In this document: piece by piece, positions 12,307 to 20,939 of the stretch
How the letters are laid out: every line of letters starts with the position of its first letter
Position numbering within the stretch: the first letter of the stretch is position 1
From: JAJXWB01 sp037044955
GTDB taxonomy: Bacteria; Pseudomonadota; Alphaproteobacteria; Rhizobiales; Beijerinckiaceae
Direction of reading: 5' to 3'
DNA: 64,000 nucleotides
NCBI GenBank assembly: GCA_037044955.1
Contig: JBAOHX010000002.1
Location: 806,001 to 870,000 of the forward strand
Program-made: the position numbers and the translations under genes
Notes under the pieces: generated by a model
Seen by the model: the letters and a program-made list of their open reading frames with translations, nothing else
Database searches by the model: none
Told to the model about the DNA's origin: nothing

Positions 12307-13554
12307 ATGCATGTGGCGATTTATGCATTGCCGCAAAGAGCGTTTCGCTGGCAGATAGGCGCGAGGGAATCCGCGCGCGTGCCGGCGATCATACAGACCG
12401 AGAGATTTGAATTCGCCAACATCCTGCGCGGACTGGCGGCGTTGTCGGTCGTCGTCTCGCATCTTGTCGTCGGCTATTGGCTCGATCCCGCCACCGTAAC
12501 CTTTTTCACGGGCCTGCCGGCGGCGGCGGCCGAACCGCCCGCGATCGCGCGCCTCTTCGCCGCGCTGCCGATCAACTACGGCTCGTTCGGCGTCGGGCTG
12601 TTCTTCGTCATCAGCGGCTTCGTCATTCCCTATTCGCTGGTCGCCTACGACGTGAAGGCCTTCCTCGTCGGCCGATTTTTTCGCATCTACCCGACCTTCT
12701 GGTGCGGCATTCTGCTGTCGGTCGCGGCGGTGGCCGCGGGCGTCGCCCTGTTCGGCGCGAGCCTGCCGTTCCAGGCGAACCATCTCGTCTCGCACATGCT
12801 CGCCCCCTTGCGGCCGATCCTCGATTCCCGGCCGATCGACGGCGTGGTCTGGACGCTGGAGGTCGAGCTTTTCTTCTACCTGATCTGCGCTCTCCTGGCG
12901 CGGGACATTGCGGAAGGGCGGCGGCGGCTCGCGCTCGCGCCCTTCGTCATCTTCCTGTTGTGGATTCCCTGTCTCGTCGTCGCCGCCCGCGTCCAGCCGG
13001 GCTACGAGAAGCTCGCCGGCAGGTTCGAGTTTCTGGCGGCCTATCCGCCGATGATCATCCTGATGTTCGTCGGCGTCGCCTACAATCTGCATCGGCGCGG
13101 CAAACTCGGGGCGCGCGAGGCGACGCTGTGGATCGCCGGCTTCCTCGGGCTGTTCGTGGCGACATGGGCGACGGGCTTCATCGGACATGGCTGGCGTCCG
13201 CTGATGACCAGCGTCATCCACCTGCCGAGCTATCTGGCGGCGGTCGCCTGTTTCTTCGCCGCAGCCGCGCTGCGCCGGCATTTCCGCAGCGCGCGCGTCC
13301 TCGATTTTTTCGCCGACATTTCCTACTCGCTCTACGTCGTCCACCAGCTCGCCGGCTATGTGCTGTTGCGTCTGCTGGCGAGCCGCGGCGTCGAGGGCAA
13401 TATCGCCACGATCTGCGTCGTCGGCCTCGTGATCGCGCTCGCCTGGGCGCTGCACAGGTTTGTCGAGGCGCCGACGCATCGCTACGGGCAGGCGCTGGCG
13501 CGCGGCATGGCGACGCGGGCGCGTTCGCTGGCGGCGAAGCCCTCTATTTCGTGA
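12307..13554 (+). CDS. Acyltransferase 3 family membrane protein
   Basis: About 415 aa with roughly ten membrane segments. The acyltransferase-3/OafA signature is present: RGLAALSVVVSHL with the conserved His, then FFVISGFVI, GRFFRIYPTFW and WTLEVELFFYL. Such proteins O-acylate lipopolysaccharide, exopolysaccharide or glycans at the inner membrane. The start is uncertain: ATG 12307 directly follows rnpB, and GTG 12379 would trim 24 residues. Earlier in-frame starts fall inside rnpB and are rejected. Its 3' end overlaps the convergent small exported gene by 11 bp. Confidence 0.88.
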   Translation: MHVAIYALPQRAFRWQIGARESARVPAIIQTERFEFANILRGLAALSVVVSHLVVGYWLDPATVTFFTGLPAAAAEPPAIARLFAALPINYGSFGVGLFFVISGFVIPYSLVAYDVKAFLVGRFFRIYPTFWCGILLSVAAVAAGVALFGASLPFQANHLVSHMLAPLRPILDSRPIDGVVWTLEVELFFYLICALLARDIAEGRRRLALAPFVIFLLWIPCLVVAARVQPGYEKLAGRFEFLAAYPPMIILMFVGVAYNLHRRGKLGAREATLWIAGFLGLFVATWATGFIGHGWRPLMTSVIHLPSYLAAVACFFAAAALRRHFRSARVLDFFADISYSLYVVHQLAGYVLLRLLASRGVEGNIATICVVGLVIALAWALHRFVEAPTHRYGQALARGMATRARSLAAKPSIS

Positions 13555-13909
13555 AGAGATCGCCGCCGCCCATGTCCTTCAGGCGCGAGCGCTGATCGAG
13601 GCACCAGCTTTCAGGCGTCTTCTTCTTCACCTCCGCGGCGCGGCGCTCGTATTCGCTCGCCAGCTTCTTCTGGAAGACGTCCTTGCCGAAGGCCTGTTCG
13701 CCGGTCTCGACGAAGGCCTGGACGTAGCGCTCGGCGAGCTCCGTGTTGACGTCCATGAGCAGCGGGCAGGACTCGCCGATCTGACGCATCAGGCTCGCCG
13801 AACGCGCCACGCCGTCGATGGTCGGGCCGGCGTCGGCCTTTTGCGCGCGTGCGGGCAGGGCCGCGAGCCAGAGCGCGGCGAAGGCCAGCAGGAAAATAGT
13901 CTTGTTCAT
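13544..13909 (-). CDS. Small exported protein of unknown function
   Basis: 121 aa. MNKTIFLLAFAALWLAALPARAQ is a signal peptide with an ALPARA-Q cleavage site. The mature part is helical and charged with two cysteines (ESCPLL and ESWCLDQ) that could pair in the periplasm. I do not recognise a family. The start at 13909 is chosen because the signal peptide begins there; the frame continues upstream. It is divergent from the mraZ promoter region. Confidence 0.75.
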   Translation of the reverse strand: MNKTIFLLAFAALWLAALPARAQKADAGPTIDGVARSASLMRQIGESCPLLMDVNTELAERYVQAFVETGEQAFGKDVFQKKLASEYERRAAEVKKKTPESWCLDQRSRLKDMGGGDLFTK

Positions 13910-14036
13910 CCCGGAGCAATCCCCCCACGGGCGGCGAGACATAAGTCCTAGGGCCGGTTCTCGCGGTCTCGCCGCCGTCGTCCGCGGGATCATCGCGCAT
14001 GTCGGCGGAAGGCGCAAAACTGCCCATTTCCGGCGG

Positions 14037-14104
14037 GAATCAACGAACTCTTAACTTTAACGAAGCCTAATGCGGCGTCAGGAGCCGGAATCCCGTTTCG
14101 ACTC
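14037..14104. promoter_or_regulatory. Cluster of three GANTC (CcrM) sites upstream of mraZ
   Basis: GAATC at 14037, GAATC at 14088 and GACTC at 14100. By base composition about one such site per 300 bp would be expected. CcrM methylation of GANTC times transcription through GcrA in alphaproteobacteria, so the dcw promoter may be cell-cycle controlled. Inferred. Confidence 0.4.
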
Positions 14105-14116
14105 ACATTCTCGTTG

Positions 14117-14153
14117 ACGCCCATAATATCCCATGCTATCCCAAATCATCCCG
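14117..14153. promoter_or_regulatory. MraZ boxes: TCCC repeats at 10-bp spacing
   Basis: TCCCA, TCCCA and TCCCG begin at 14129, 14139 and 14149, exactly ten bases apart, with an imperfect GCCCA ten bases before. Read on the other strand these are TGGGA direct repeats, the known MraZ operator type. They sit about 90 bp before the mraZ start, so autoregulation of the dcw operon is expected. Confidence 0.75.
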
Positions 14154-14241
14154 TCGAGTTCAGCGCAGCAGAGTTCCGACACCGTCCCCACGGCGGAGAC
14201 GGCAAGGCTGTCGCGCGACAATTCGACCTCGAGAGGTTCGG

Positions 14242-14751
14242 GTGAGCGTAAGCGTGACGGAGCGGGAACTCTTTCTCGGCCATTTCACCAGCCGGATCGA
14301 CGCCAAGGGGCGAGTCTCGATCCCGGCGCCCTTCCGGGCGGTGCTGGCGAAGGACGGGTTCGAGGGACTGTTCGTCCATCCCTCGCTGGATGCGCCGGCC
14401 GTGGATTGCGGCGGGAACGCGCTGGTGGCGGAACTGGACGCCATGCTGGAGGCCTATCCTCCCTATACGGAGGAGCGGGACATCCTCTCTCGGGCCCTGA
14501 TGGGCATGAGCGAGCGTCTCAAGGTGGATCCGGAAGGCCGCGTGCAGTTGAGCGAGCAGTGCAAGGCGCAGGCCTCCATTGCCGGGGAAGTCAGCTTCGT
14601 CGGCATGGGGCACAAGTTTCAGATCTGGGAGCCGGGACGTTTTCGCGCGCAGCAGGAAGAGGCCAGAAACCGGGCGCGCGACTTACGGAAACTGACCGGA
14701 GCCAGAGGGGCGGCGGGCCACACGCCGCCCGGGCCTGGAGCACGGGAATGA
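14242..14751 (+). CDS. mraZ: Transcriptional regulator MraZ
   Basis: 169 aa with two SpoVT-AbrB repeats: FTSRIDAKGRVSIPAPFR (about 15-32) and LKVDPEGRVQLSEQC (about 93-107), each with the DxKGR/DxEGR core. It forms a ring-shaped DNA-binding oligomer that represses its own dcw operon. The GTG start at 14242 lies after an AGAGG stretch and gives the normal N-terminus. The last 25 residues are Gly/Pro-rich and not conserved. The stop overlaps the rsmH start. The operator is the TCCC repeat array upstream. Confidence 0.95.
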   Translation: MSVSVTERELFLGHFTSRIDAKGRVSIPAPFRAVLAKDGFEGLFVHPSLDAPAVDCGGNALVAELDAMLEAYPPYTEERDILSRALMGMSERLKVDPEGRVQLSEQCKAQASIAGEVSFVGMGHKFQIWEPGRFRAQQEEARNRARDLRKLTGARGAAGHTPPGPGARE

Positions 14752-15798
14752 TGACGGGCCGCGGGGAGGCCATGCCCCCCGCAGGCGGACCGGCCCGCCA
14801 CGTTCCCGTGCTTCTCCAGGAAGTTCTCGAGGGACTTCGCCCGCGCGACGGCGGGCTCTATGTCGACGGCACGTTCGGCGCCGGCGGTTATTCGCGCGCC
14901 ATTCTCGCCACGCCCGGCGCGCGCGTGGTGGCTTTCGACCGCGACCCCTCGGCCATTCGCGACGGCGCGGACCTCGTCGCCGCCTCCGGCGGGCGCCTCA
15001 CGCTGGTGCAGGCGCGCTTCGGCGATCTCGCGCAGGAGCTGCGCGCGCTCGGCATTCGTGAGGTGGATGGCGTCGCGCTCGACATCGGCGTGTCCTCCAT
15101 GCAGTTCGACGAGGCGGCGCGCGGCTTTTCCTTCCGCTTCGACGGGCCGCTCGACATGCGCATGGAAAGCGCCGGCCGCAGCGCCGCCGACATCGTCAAC
15201 GAGGAAGACGAAGAGCGGCTGGCCGACATCATCTATAACTACGGCGAGGATCGCGCCTCGCGCCGCATCGCGCGTTTCATCGTCAATGCGCGCAAGGCCG
15301 CGCCGATCACGACCACCGCCGCCCTCGCGGATGTCGTGCAGCGCGCCATTCCCGGCAAGCCCGGCGACATTCATCCGGCGACGCGCACGTTCCAGGCGCT
15401 GCGCATCGCCGTCAACGACGAACTCGGCGAACTCGTGCGCGCGCTGGCCGGCGCGGAAGAGATGCTCGCCGAAGGCGGCGCGCTCGCCGTCGTCTCCTTT
15501 CACTCGCTGGAAGACCGCATCGTGAAGCAATTCTTCGCGCAACGCTCGGGACGCGGCGAGGCGCGCTCGCGCCTGCTGCCGGGGCGAACCCGCGCCGCCC
15601 GCCTCCACATTCACGCTGCAGACGCGACAGGCGATCGCGCCCTCGGCGGCGGAAGTCGCCGGCAACGTGCGCGCGCGCTCGGCCAAGCTGCGCGTCGCGC
15701 TGCGCACGAACGCCGCCGCGCTCGGGCTCGACGCGCGGCTCGTCGCGCTCGCCGCGCTGCCGGAACGCCAGGCGGTCAAAGGGGGGAGGCGCAGATGA
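14748..15798 (+). CDS. rsmH: 16S rRNA m4C1402 methyltransferase, with one apparent extra base
   Basis: About 349 aa once repaired. RsmH methylates N4 of C1402 in 16S rRNA. Motifs: RHVPVLLQEVL, YVDGTFGAGGYS (SAM site), DRDPSA, LDIGVSSMQFD, and VVSFHSLEDRIVKQFF. At 15581-15584 (GGGG) the frame slips; removing one G restores GEPAPPASTFTLQ and a standard C-terminus (AAEVAGNVRARSAKLRVA) ending at TGA 15796-15798, which overlaps the ftsL ATG. As given, the frame runs falsely into ftsL. I read this as a homopolymer sequencing error because the rest is conserved. Confidence 0.93.
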
Positions 15799-16202
15799 TC
15801 CGCTTTCTCAACATCGTCGCGGCGGCGGCGCTGGTCGGCTCGGCGGTCTACGCCTATACGATCAAGTACCAGACGATCTATCGCGCCGACCAGATCGCCA
15901 AGCTCACGCGCCAGATCCAGCAGGAGCGCGACGGGCTCAACATGCAGCGCGCGGAATGGGCGCACCTGACGCGGCCTGACCGCATCGCGCCGCTCGCCGA
16001 CAAATATCTCACCGATCTCGAGATGACCCGTCCGAACCAGATCGTCACCTTCGCGCAATTGCCCGACCGCGCCGCGCGCGGCGACGAGATCGGCAAGAAG
16101 CTCGAGGCGCTGGGCCTGGCGGAGCCGACGAACACGCCGAGCGCAAGCCGCTCGCCGGCGCCGGCGACGCCGACGACGACGCCCGGGGCGAGGAAGCGCT
16201 GA
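15795..16202 (+). CDS. ftsL: Cell division protein FtsL
   Basis: 135 aa. Bitopic division protein: short N-terminus, one membrane segment (about 5-22), then a periplasmic coiled coil (IAKLTRQIQQERDGLNMQRAE split over about 35-56) and a Pro/Thr-rich tail. Homology is weak as usual for FtsL, but position between rsmH and ftsI and topology support the call. It works with FtsQ and FtsB to activate FtsWI. The ATG overlaps the repaired rsmH stop (ATGA), and its stop is one base before ftsI. Confidence 0.9.
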   Translation: MIRFLNIVAAAALVGSAVYAYTIKYQTIYRADQIAKLTRQIQQERDGLNMQRAEWAHLTRPDRIAPLADKYLTDLEMTRPNQIVTFAQLPDRAARGDEIGKKLEALGLAEPTNTPSASRSPAPATPTTTPGARKR

Positions 16203-16203
16203 C

Positions 16204-18051
16204 ATGAGCGAGCAGCAGAACATGCCCGTCGAAACCGCGCCCGAGACGCAGGCCGCCGATCCCGCGCTCGACTTCGACTCCACGCCCGCGCCGCGCGCGC
16301 CGGAACTCTCGCGCGCCGAGCGACTGCGGCGGTGGGGCAAGACGCTCATCTCGACCAAGCTGGAAAAGAGCGACCGGCGCATCCGGCTCGTCGCCATCGG
16401 CTTCGGCCTGCTCTACTGCGTCATCGCCGGCAAGCTGATCTGGCTCGGCTTCAAGCCCAATCCGCAGAGCATGCGCGCCGCCGCCGCCGCCGCGTCCGCC
16501 GCCGCGCGGCCGGACATGCTCGACCGCAACGGCGAGGTTCTGGCGACCGACGTGCGCGTCATGTCGATCTTCGCCGAGCCGCGCCGCATCATCGACAAGG
16601 ACGAAGCGACCGAGCTGCTCACCGCCGTGCTGCCCGACGTCGACGCGCGCGAATTGCGTGAAAAGCTCGGCTCGCGCAAGGGCTTCGTCTGGGTGAAGCG
16701 CGAGGTGAGCCCGAAGCAGCAGCAGGAAGTCTATCGCCTCGGCCTGCCGGGCGTCGGCTTCTGGCCCGAGAACAAGCGCGTCTATCCCAACGGCCCGCTC
16801 GCCGCGCATGTGCTCGGCTTCACCAATGTCGACAATCAGGGCATTGCCGGCATGGAGAAATACATCGACGGGCAGGGGCTCGCCGACCTGCACGGCGCGG
16901 GCTTCGATCTCTCGGCCGAGAACCTCAAGCCGATCAACCTGTCGCTCGACGCCAAGGCGACGTTCGCCCTTCGGGACGAACTCGCCAAGGGCATGGAGCA
17001 TTTTCGCGCGAAAGCGGCGGCCGCCGCCATTCTCGACGTCAACACCGGCGAGGTCGTCGCGCTCGCCTCGCTGCCCGACTACGACCCGAACAATCCGGCC
17101 GACGCGCTCAAGCCCGACCACATCAACCGCATGAATGTCGGCGTGTTCGAGATGGGCTCGACCTTCAAGGCGCTGACCGTGGCGATGGCGCTCGACAACA
17201 ACAAGGTCAACCTCAATTCGCAGATCGACGCGCGCAACGCGCTGCGCTACGGCCGCTTCAAGATTCACGATTATCACGCCAAGAACCGTTCGCTCACCGT
17301 GCCGGAGGTCTTCACCTATTCCTCCAACATCGGCACGGCGCGCATGGCGCTGATGGTGGGCGTGGAGGGCCACAAGAGCTTCCTGCGCAAGATGGGCCAG
17401 CTCGACCGGATGCGCACGGAACTGCCGGAATCGGCCGAGCCGATCGTGCCGAAGAACTGGGGCGAGCTGAACACCATGACCATCGCCTTCGGCCACGGTC
17501 TGGCTGTCGCGCCGCTGCAGGCGATGATGGCGGTCGGCGCGCTCGCCAACGGCGGCTATCTCATCAGGCCGACCTTCGTCAAACGCAGCGAGGAAGAGGC
17601 GAGGAAGGGCGCGCCGCAGGTGGTGAAGCCCGAGACGAGCGAAGCGCTGCGCTACGTCATGCGCCTCAACGCCGAAGTCGGCAGCGCCAGGAAGGTCGAC
17701 ATTCCCGGCTATTACGTCGGCGGCAAGACCGGCACGGCGGAAAAGGTCGTCAACGGCCGCTATTCCAAGACCAAGCTGTTCACCACCTTCATGGCGCTCG
17801 CCCCGGCCGACAAGCCGCGCTATCTCATCGCCACCGTGATGGACGAACCGCAGGCGGCGCCCGAGACGCACGGCTATGCGACGGCGGCCTATAACGCCGG
17901 CGTCGTGACCGGACGAATCCTGGAGCGCGCGGGTCCGATCCTCGGCCTCGAACCGCGCTTCAAGGCGCCGGAGACGCCGTTCCCGCTGCTTGCGCGCATG
18001 GGCTACAGCAAGGCGAACATGCCGGCGGCAAAGACCGCGGACAATCATTGA
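16204..18051 (+). CDS. ftsI: Peptidoglycan transpeptidase FtsI (PBP3)
   Basis: 615 aa. Septal class B penicillin-binding protein. A cytoplasmic N-terminus of about 55 residues leads to one membrane helix (about 60-80), then the PBP dimerisation domain and the transpeptidase domain with STFK (nucleophile Ser319), SSN near 375 and KTGT near 507. It crosslinks septal peptidoglycan with FtsW. Intact frame. The stop shares bases with the murE ATG (TGATG). Confidence 0.97.
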   Translation: MSEQQNMPVETAPETQAADPALDFDSTPAPRAPELSRAERLRRWGKTLISTKLEKSDRRIRLVAIGFGLLYCVIAGKLIWLGFKPNPQSMRAAAAAASAAARPDMLDRNGEVLATDVRVMSIFAEPRRIIDKDEATELLTAVLPDVDARELREKLGSRKGFVWVKREVSPKQQQEVYRLGLPGVGFWPENKRVYPNGPLAAHVLGFTNVDNQGIAGMEKYIDGQGLADLHGAGFDLSAENLKPINLSLDAKATFALRDELAKGMEHFRAKAAAAAILDVNTGEVVALASLPDYDPNNPADALKPDHINRMNVGVFEMGSTFKALTVAMALDNNKVNLNSQIDARNALRYGRFKIHDYHAKNRSLTVPEVFTYSSNIGTARMALMVGVEGHKSFLRKMGQLDRMRTELPESAEPIVPKNWGELNTMTIAFGHGLAVAPLQAMMAVGALANGGYLIRPTFVKRSEEEARKGAPQVVKPETSEALRYVMRLNAEVGSARKVDIPGYYVGGKTGTAEKVVNGRYSKTKLFTTFMALAPADKPRYLIATVMDEPQAAPETHGYATAAYNAGVVTGRILERAGPILGLEPRFKAPETPFPLLARMGYSKANMPAAKTADNH

Positions 18052-19505
18052 TGCGGCTCGACGCGCTCATACCCGAGGCAGCAGAAGGTCCGCACGCAGC
18101 CCTGCACATCGAAGGGCTCGCGGCGGACAGCCGCAAGGCGCGGCCGAACGGCCTGTTCTTCGCGGTGCCCGGCACGCAGGCGGACGGCCTCGATTTCGCT
18201 GCGGCGGCGATCGGCAATGGCGCCGTCGCCGTCGTCGCCGCGCGGGCGCCGGCAAAGCCGCTCGCCAGACCCGTCATCGTCGTCGCCGACGTGCGGCTCG
18301 CGCTGTCGCGCGCGGCGGCGCGTTTCTTTCCGTTGCAGCCGCAGACCATCGCGGCGGTGACGGGCACGAGCGGCAAGACGTCGATCGCCGCCTTCCTGCG
18401 CCAGATCTGGCTTTTTTGCGGACGGCAGGCGGCGTCCATGGGCACCATCGGCATCGTCGCGCCGTCCGGCGCCGTCTACGGTTCGCTGACGACGCCGGAT
18501 TCGATCACGCTGCACGAGACGCTGGAAAAGCTGGCGAAAGACGGCGTGACGCATCTGGCCATGGAAGCCTCCTCGCACGGGCTGGACCAGCGCCGCCTCG
18601 ACGGCGTGCGGCTGGCGGCTGCGGGCTTCACCAATCTGTCGCGCGACCATCTCGACTATCACGCCACGCTCGAGGACTATCTCGCCGCCAAGCTGCGGCT
18701 GTTCGAGGCGCTGCTGCAGCCGGGCCAATCCGCGGTGATCGACGCGGACACGGATGTCGCGCCGCGCGTCATCGCGGCCTGCGAAGCGCGCGGGCTCGAT
18801 GTGCGCACGATCGGCCGCAAGGGCCATGCGATCCGCCTGATCGAGCGCGCGGCGGAAGGTTTCGCGACGCGGCTGACGCTCGAATGCGAGGGCAAGGTTT
18901 CGCGCGTGCTGCTGCCGCTCGCCGGCGAATTCCAGACGTCGAACGCGCTCGTCGCCGCCGGTCTTGCGATCGCCTGCGGCGAGAGCCCGCGCAACGTGTT
19001 TTCCGCGCTGGAAAAGCTGGTCGGCGCGCCCGGCCGCATCGAGCGCGTCGGCGAGCGCAACGGCGGGGCGGCCTTCGTCGATTATGCGCACAAGCCCGGC
19101 GCGCTGGAGACGGCGATCTCGGCGCTGCGCCCGTTCGCGCAGGGCAGGATGATCGTCGTGTTCGGCTGCGGCGGCGACCGCGATCGCGGCAAGCGTCCGA
19201 TCATGGGCGAGATTTCCGCGCGGCTGGCCGACATCACCATCGTCACCGACGACAATCCGCGCAGCGAGGAGCCGGCCAGCATTCGCGCCGCCATTCTCGA
19301 AGGCGCGCGCGCGCACGCGGGCGCAGACGTGCGCGAGATCGGCGACCGCGCGGCGGCGATCGCCGCGGGCGTCGGGCTGCTCAGCCCCGGCGATGTTCTG
19401 CTGGTCGCCGGCAAGGGCCATGAAACCGGCCAGATCATAGGGTCGAAGACAATTCCGTTTTCCGATCACGACGCTGTCCGCGCGGCGCTCGCAGGTGATG
19501 CATGA
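18051..19505 (+). CDS. murE: UDP-MurNAc-tripeptide synthetase, meso-DAP adding
   Basis: 484 aa. Mur ligase adding the third residue of the stem peptide. ATP loop TGTSGKTS near 105, central SSHGLDQRRLDGV, and the DNPR motif (TDDNPRSEEP) that marks meso-diaminopimelate rather than lysine specificity. A TTG lies one codon upstream, but the ATG at 18051 overlapping the ftsI stop is preferred. It ends in an overlap with the murF start. Confidence 0.96.
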   Translation: MRLDALIPEAAEGPHAALHIEGLAADSRKARPNGLFFAVPGTQADGLDFAAAAIGNGAVAVVAARAPAKPLARPVIVVADVRLALSRAAARFFPLQPQTIAAVTGTSGKTSIAAFLRQIWLFCGRQAASMGTIGIVAPSGAVYGSLTTPDSITLHETLEKLAKDGVTHLAMEASSHGLDQRRLDGVRLAAAGFTNLSRDHLDYHATLEDYLAAKLRLFEALLQPGQSAVIDADTDVAPRVIAACEARGLDVRTIGRKGHAIRLIERAAEGFATRLTLECEGKVSRVLLPLAGEFQTSNALVAAGLAIACGESPRNVFSALEKLVGAPGRIERVGERNGGAAFVDYAHKPGALETAISALRPFAQGRMIVVFGCGGDRDRGKRPIMGEISARLADITIVTDDNPRSEEPASIRAAILEGARAHAGADVREIGDRAAAIAAGVGLLSPGDVLLVAGKGHETGQIIGSKTIPFSDHDAVRAALAGDA

Positions 19506-20929
19506 CGAACGACGACGCCCTCTGGACCCCGCTTGCGCTCGTCGCGCCGCTCGGCGCGCGGGTGAGCGGCGCCCTGCCGGCGCGCGGCGTCACGGGCGTT
19601 TCCATCGATACGCGCACCTTGCAGGACGGCGACCTGTTCGTCGCGCTGAAGGGCGACAATTCCGACGGGCACGATCACGTGCGCAAGGCGTTCGAGGCGG
19701 GCGCGGCGGCGGCCGTGATCGACGAGGCGCATGCCGATGCGCTGGCCGGCGCGGGACCGCTCTACGTCGCCAAGGATACGCTCGTCGCGCTCGAGGGTCT
19801 CGGACGCGCGGCGCGCGCGCGCTCGAAGGCGCGCATCGTCGCCGTGACCGGTTCCGTCGGCAAGACGACAACGAAGGAATTGCTGCGTTGCGCGCTTGCA
19901 AGCGCGGGCGAGACGCATGCCTCGGCCGCATCCTACAACAACCACTGGGGCGTACCGCTGACGCTGGCGCGCATGCCCGCGAGCGCGCGCTTCGGCGTGT
20001 TCGAGATCGGCATGAACCATGCCGGCGAGATCACGCCGCTCGTCGCCATGGCGCGTCCGCATGTGGCGATCATCACGCGCATCGCGCCGGTGCATCTCGA
20101 GCATTTCGGCTCGATCGAAGCCATAGCCGACGCCAAGGCCGAGATTTTCTCGGGGCTTCAGCGCGGCGGCGTCGCCATTCTCAACCGCGACGACGCGCAA
20201 TTCGAACGCCTGAGCACAGCGGCGAACGATGCCGGCGTGCGTTTCGTTCTGTCGTTCGGCGAGAATGAGGAAGCCGATGCGAGCCTCATGGCCTGCGACG
20301 TCGAAGGCGAGACGACGCGGGTGAAGGCGCGCGTGCTTGGGCAGGACCTCGACTACAGGATCGGCGCGCCGGGCAGGCATATAGCCATGAATTCGCTGGC
20401 CGTGCTGCTGGCGGCGCGCGCCGCCGGCCTCGATCTTGTCGTCGCCGCGCGCGCGCTGGCGCAGTTCGCGCCGCCGGCCGGGCGCGGCCAGCGCGAGACG
20501 CTGGAGACGGCCGACGGACCGTTCACGCTGATCGACGAAAGCTACAACGCCAATCCCGCCTCGATGCGCGCGGCGCTCGACCTGCTCGGCGCGGCAAAAG
20601 GCAAGCGCCGAATCGCGGTGCTCGGCGACATGCTCGAGCTTGGCCCGGACGGGCCGGCGCTGCACGCGACCATCGCCGAGGATATCGAACGAAACCAGGT
20701 GGATCTGGTGTTCACCGCCGGGCCATTGATGCGCGCGCTGTCGGAGGCTATTCCGGCCGAGCGGCGCGGCGCCCATGCGGCCAATGCGGCCGCTCTCGAA
20801 CCTGTCGTTCTGGATGCGCTGGCCGCCGGCGACGTCGTCATGATCAAGGGCTCCAACGGGAGCCGCATGGGGCCGCTCGTGGCGGCGATGCGAAAGGCCT
20901 TCGCCTCGCCCGAACAAGCGCCCGCCTGA
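19502..20929 (+). CDS. murF: UDP-MurNAc-tripeptide-D-Ala-D-Ala ligase
   Basis: 475 aa. Adds D-Ala-D-Ala to the UDP-MurNAc tripeptide in the cytoplasm. Motifs: AVTGSVGKTTTKELL (ATP loop), NNHWGVPLTL, FEIGMNHAGEI, and DESYNANPASM typical of MurF. The start overlaps the murE stop (ATGA); a 10-bp gap leads to mraY. Confidence 0.96.
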   Translation: MTNDDALWTPLALVAPLGARVSGALPARGVTGVSIDTRTLQDGDLFVALKGDNSDGHDHVRKAFEAGAAAAVIDEAHADALAGAGPLYVAKDTLVALEGLGRAARARSKARIVAVTGSVGKTTTKELLRCALASAGETHASAASYNNHWGVPLTLARMPASARFGVFEIGMNHAGEITPLVAMARPHVAIITRIAPVHLEHFGSIEAIADAKAEIFSGLQRGGVAILNRDDAQFERLSTAANDAGVRFVLSFGENEEADASLMACDVEGETTRVKARVLGQDLDYRIGAPGRHIAMNSLAVLLAARAAGLDLVVAARALAQFAPPAGRGQRETLETADGPFTLIDESYNANPASMRAALDLLGAAKGKRRIAVLGDMLELGPDGPALHATIAEDIERNQVDLVFTAGPLMRALSEAIPAERRGAHAANAAALEPVVLDALAAGDVVMIKGSNGSRMGPLVAAMRKAFASPEQAPA

Positions 20930-20939
20930 GGATAGTGCA

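Noticed and set aside
14050..14062. CtrA site TTAACTTTAAC before mraZ
   Set aside because: The two half-sites are only a few bases apart and not at the required 7-base spacing.
14133..16202. 689-residue RsmH-FtsL fusion
   Set aside because: It arises from one extra G in rsmH; the repaired rsmH stop overlaps the ftsL start as in related clusters.
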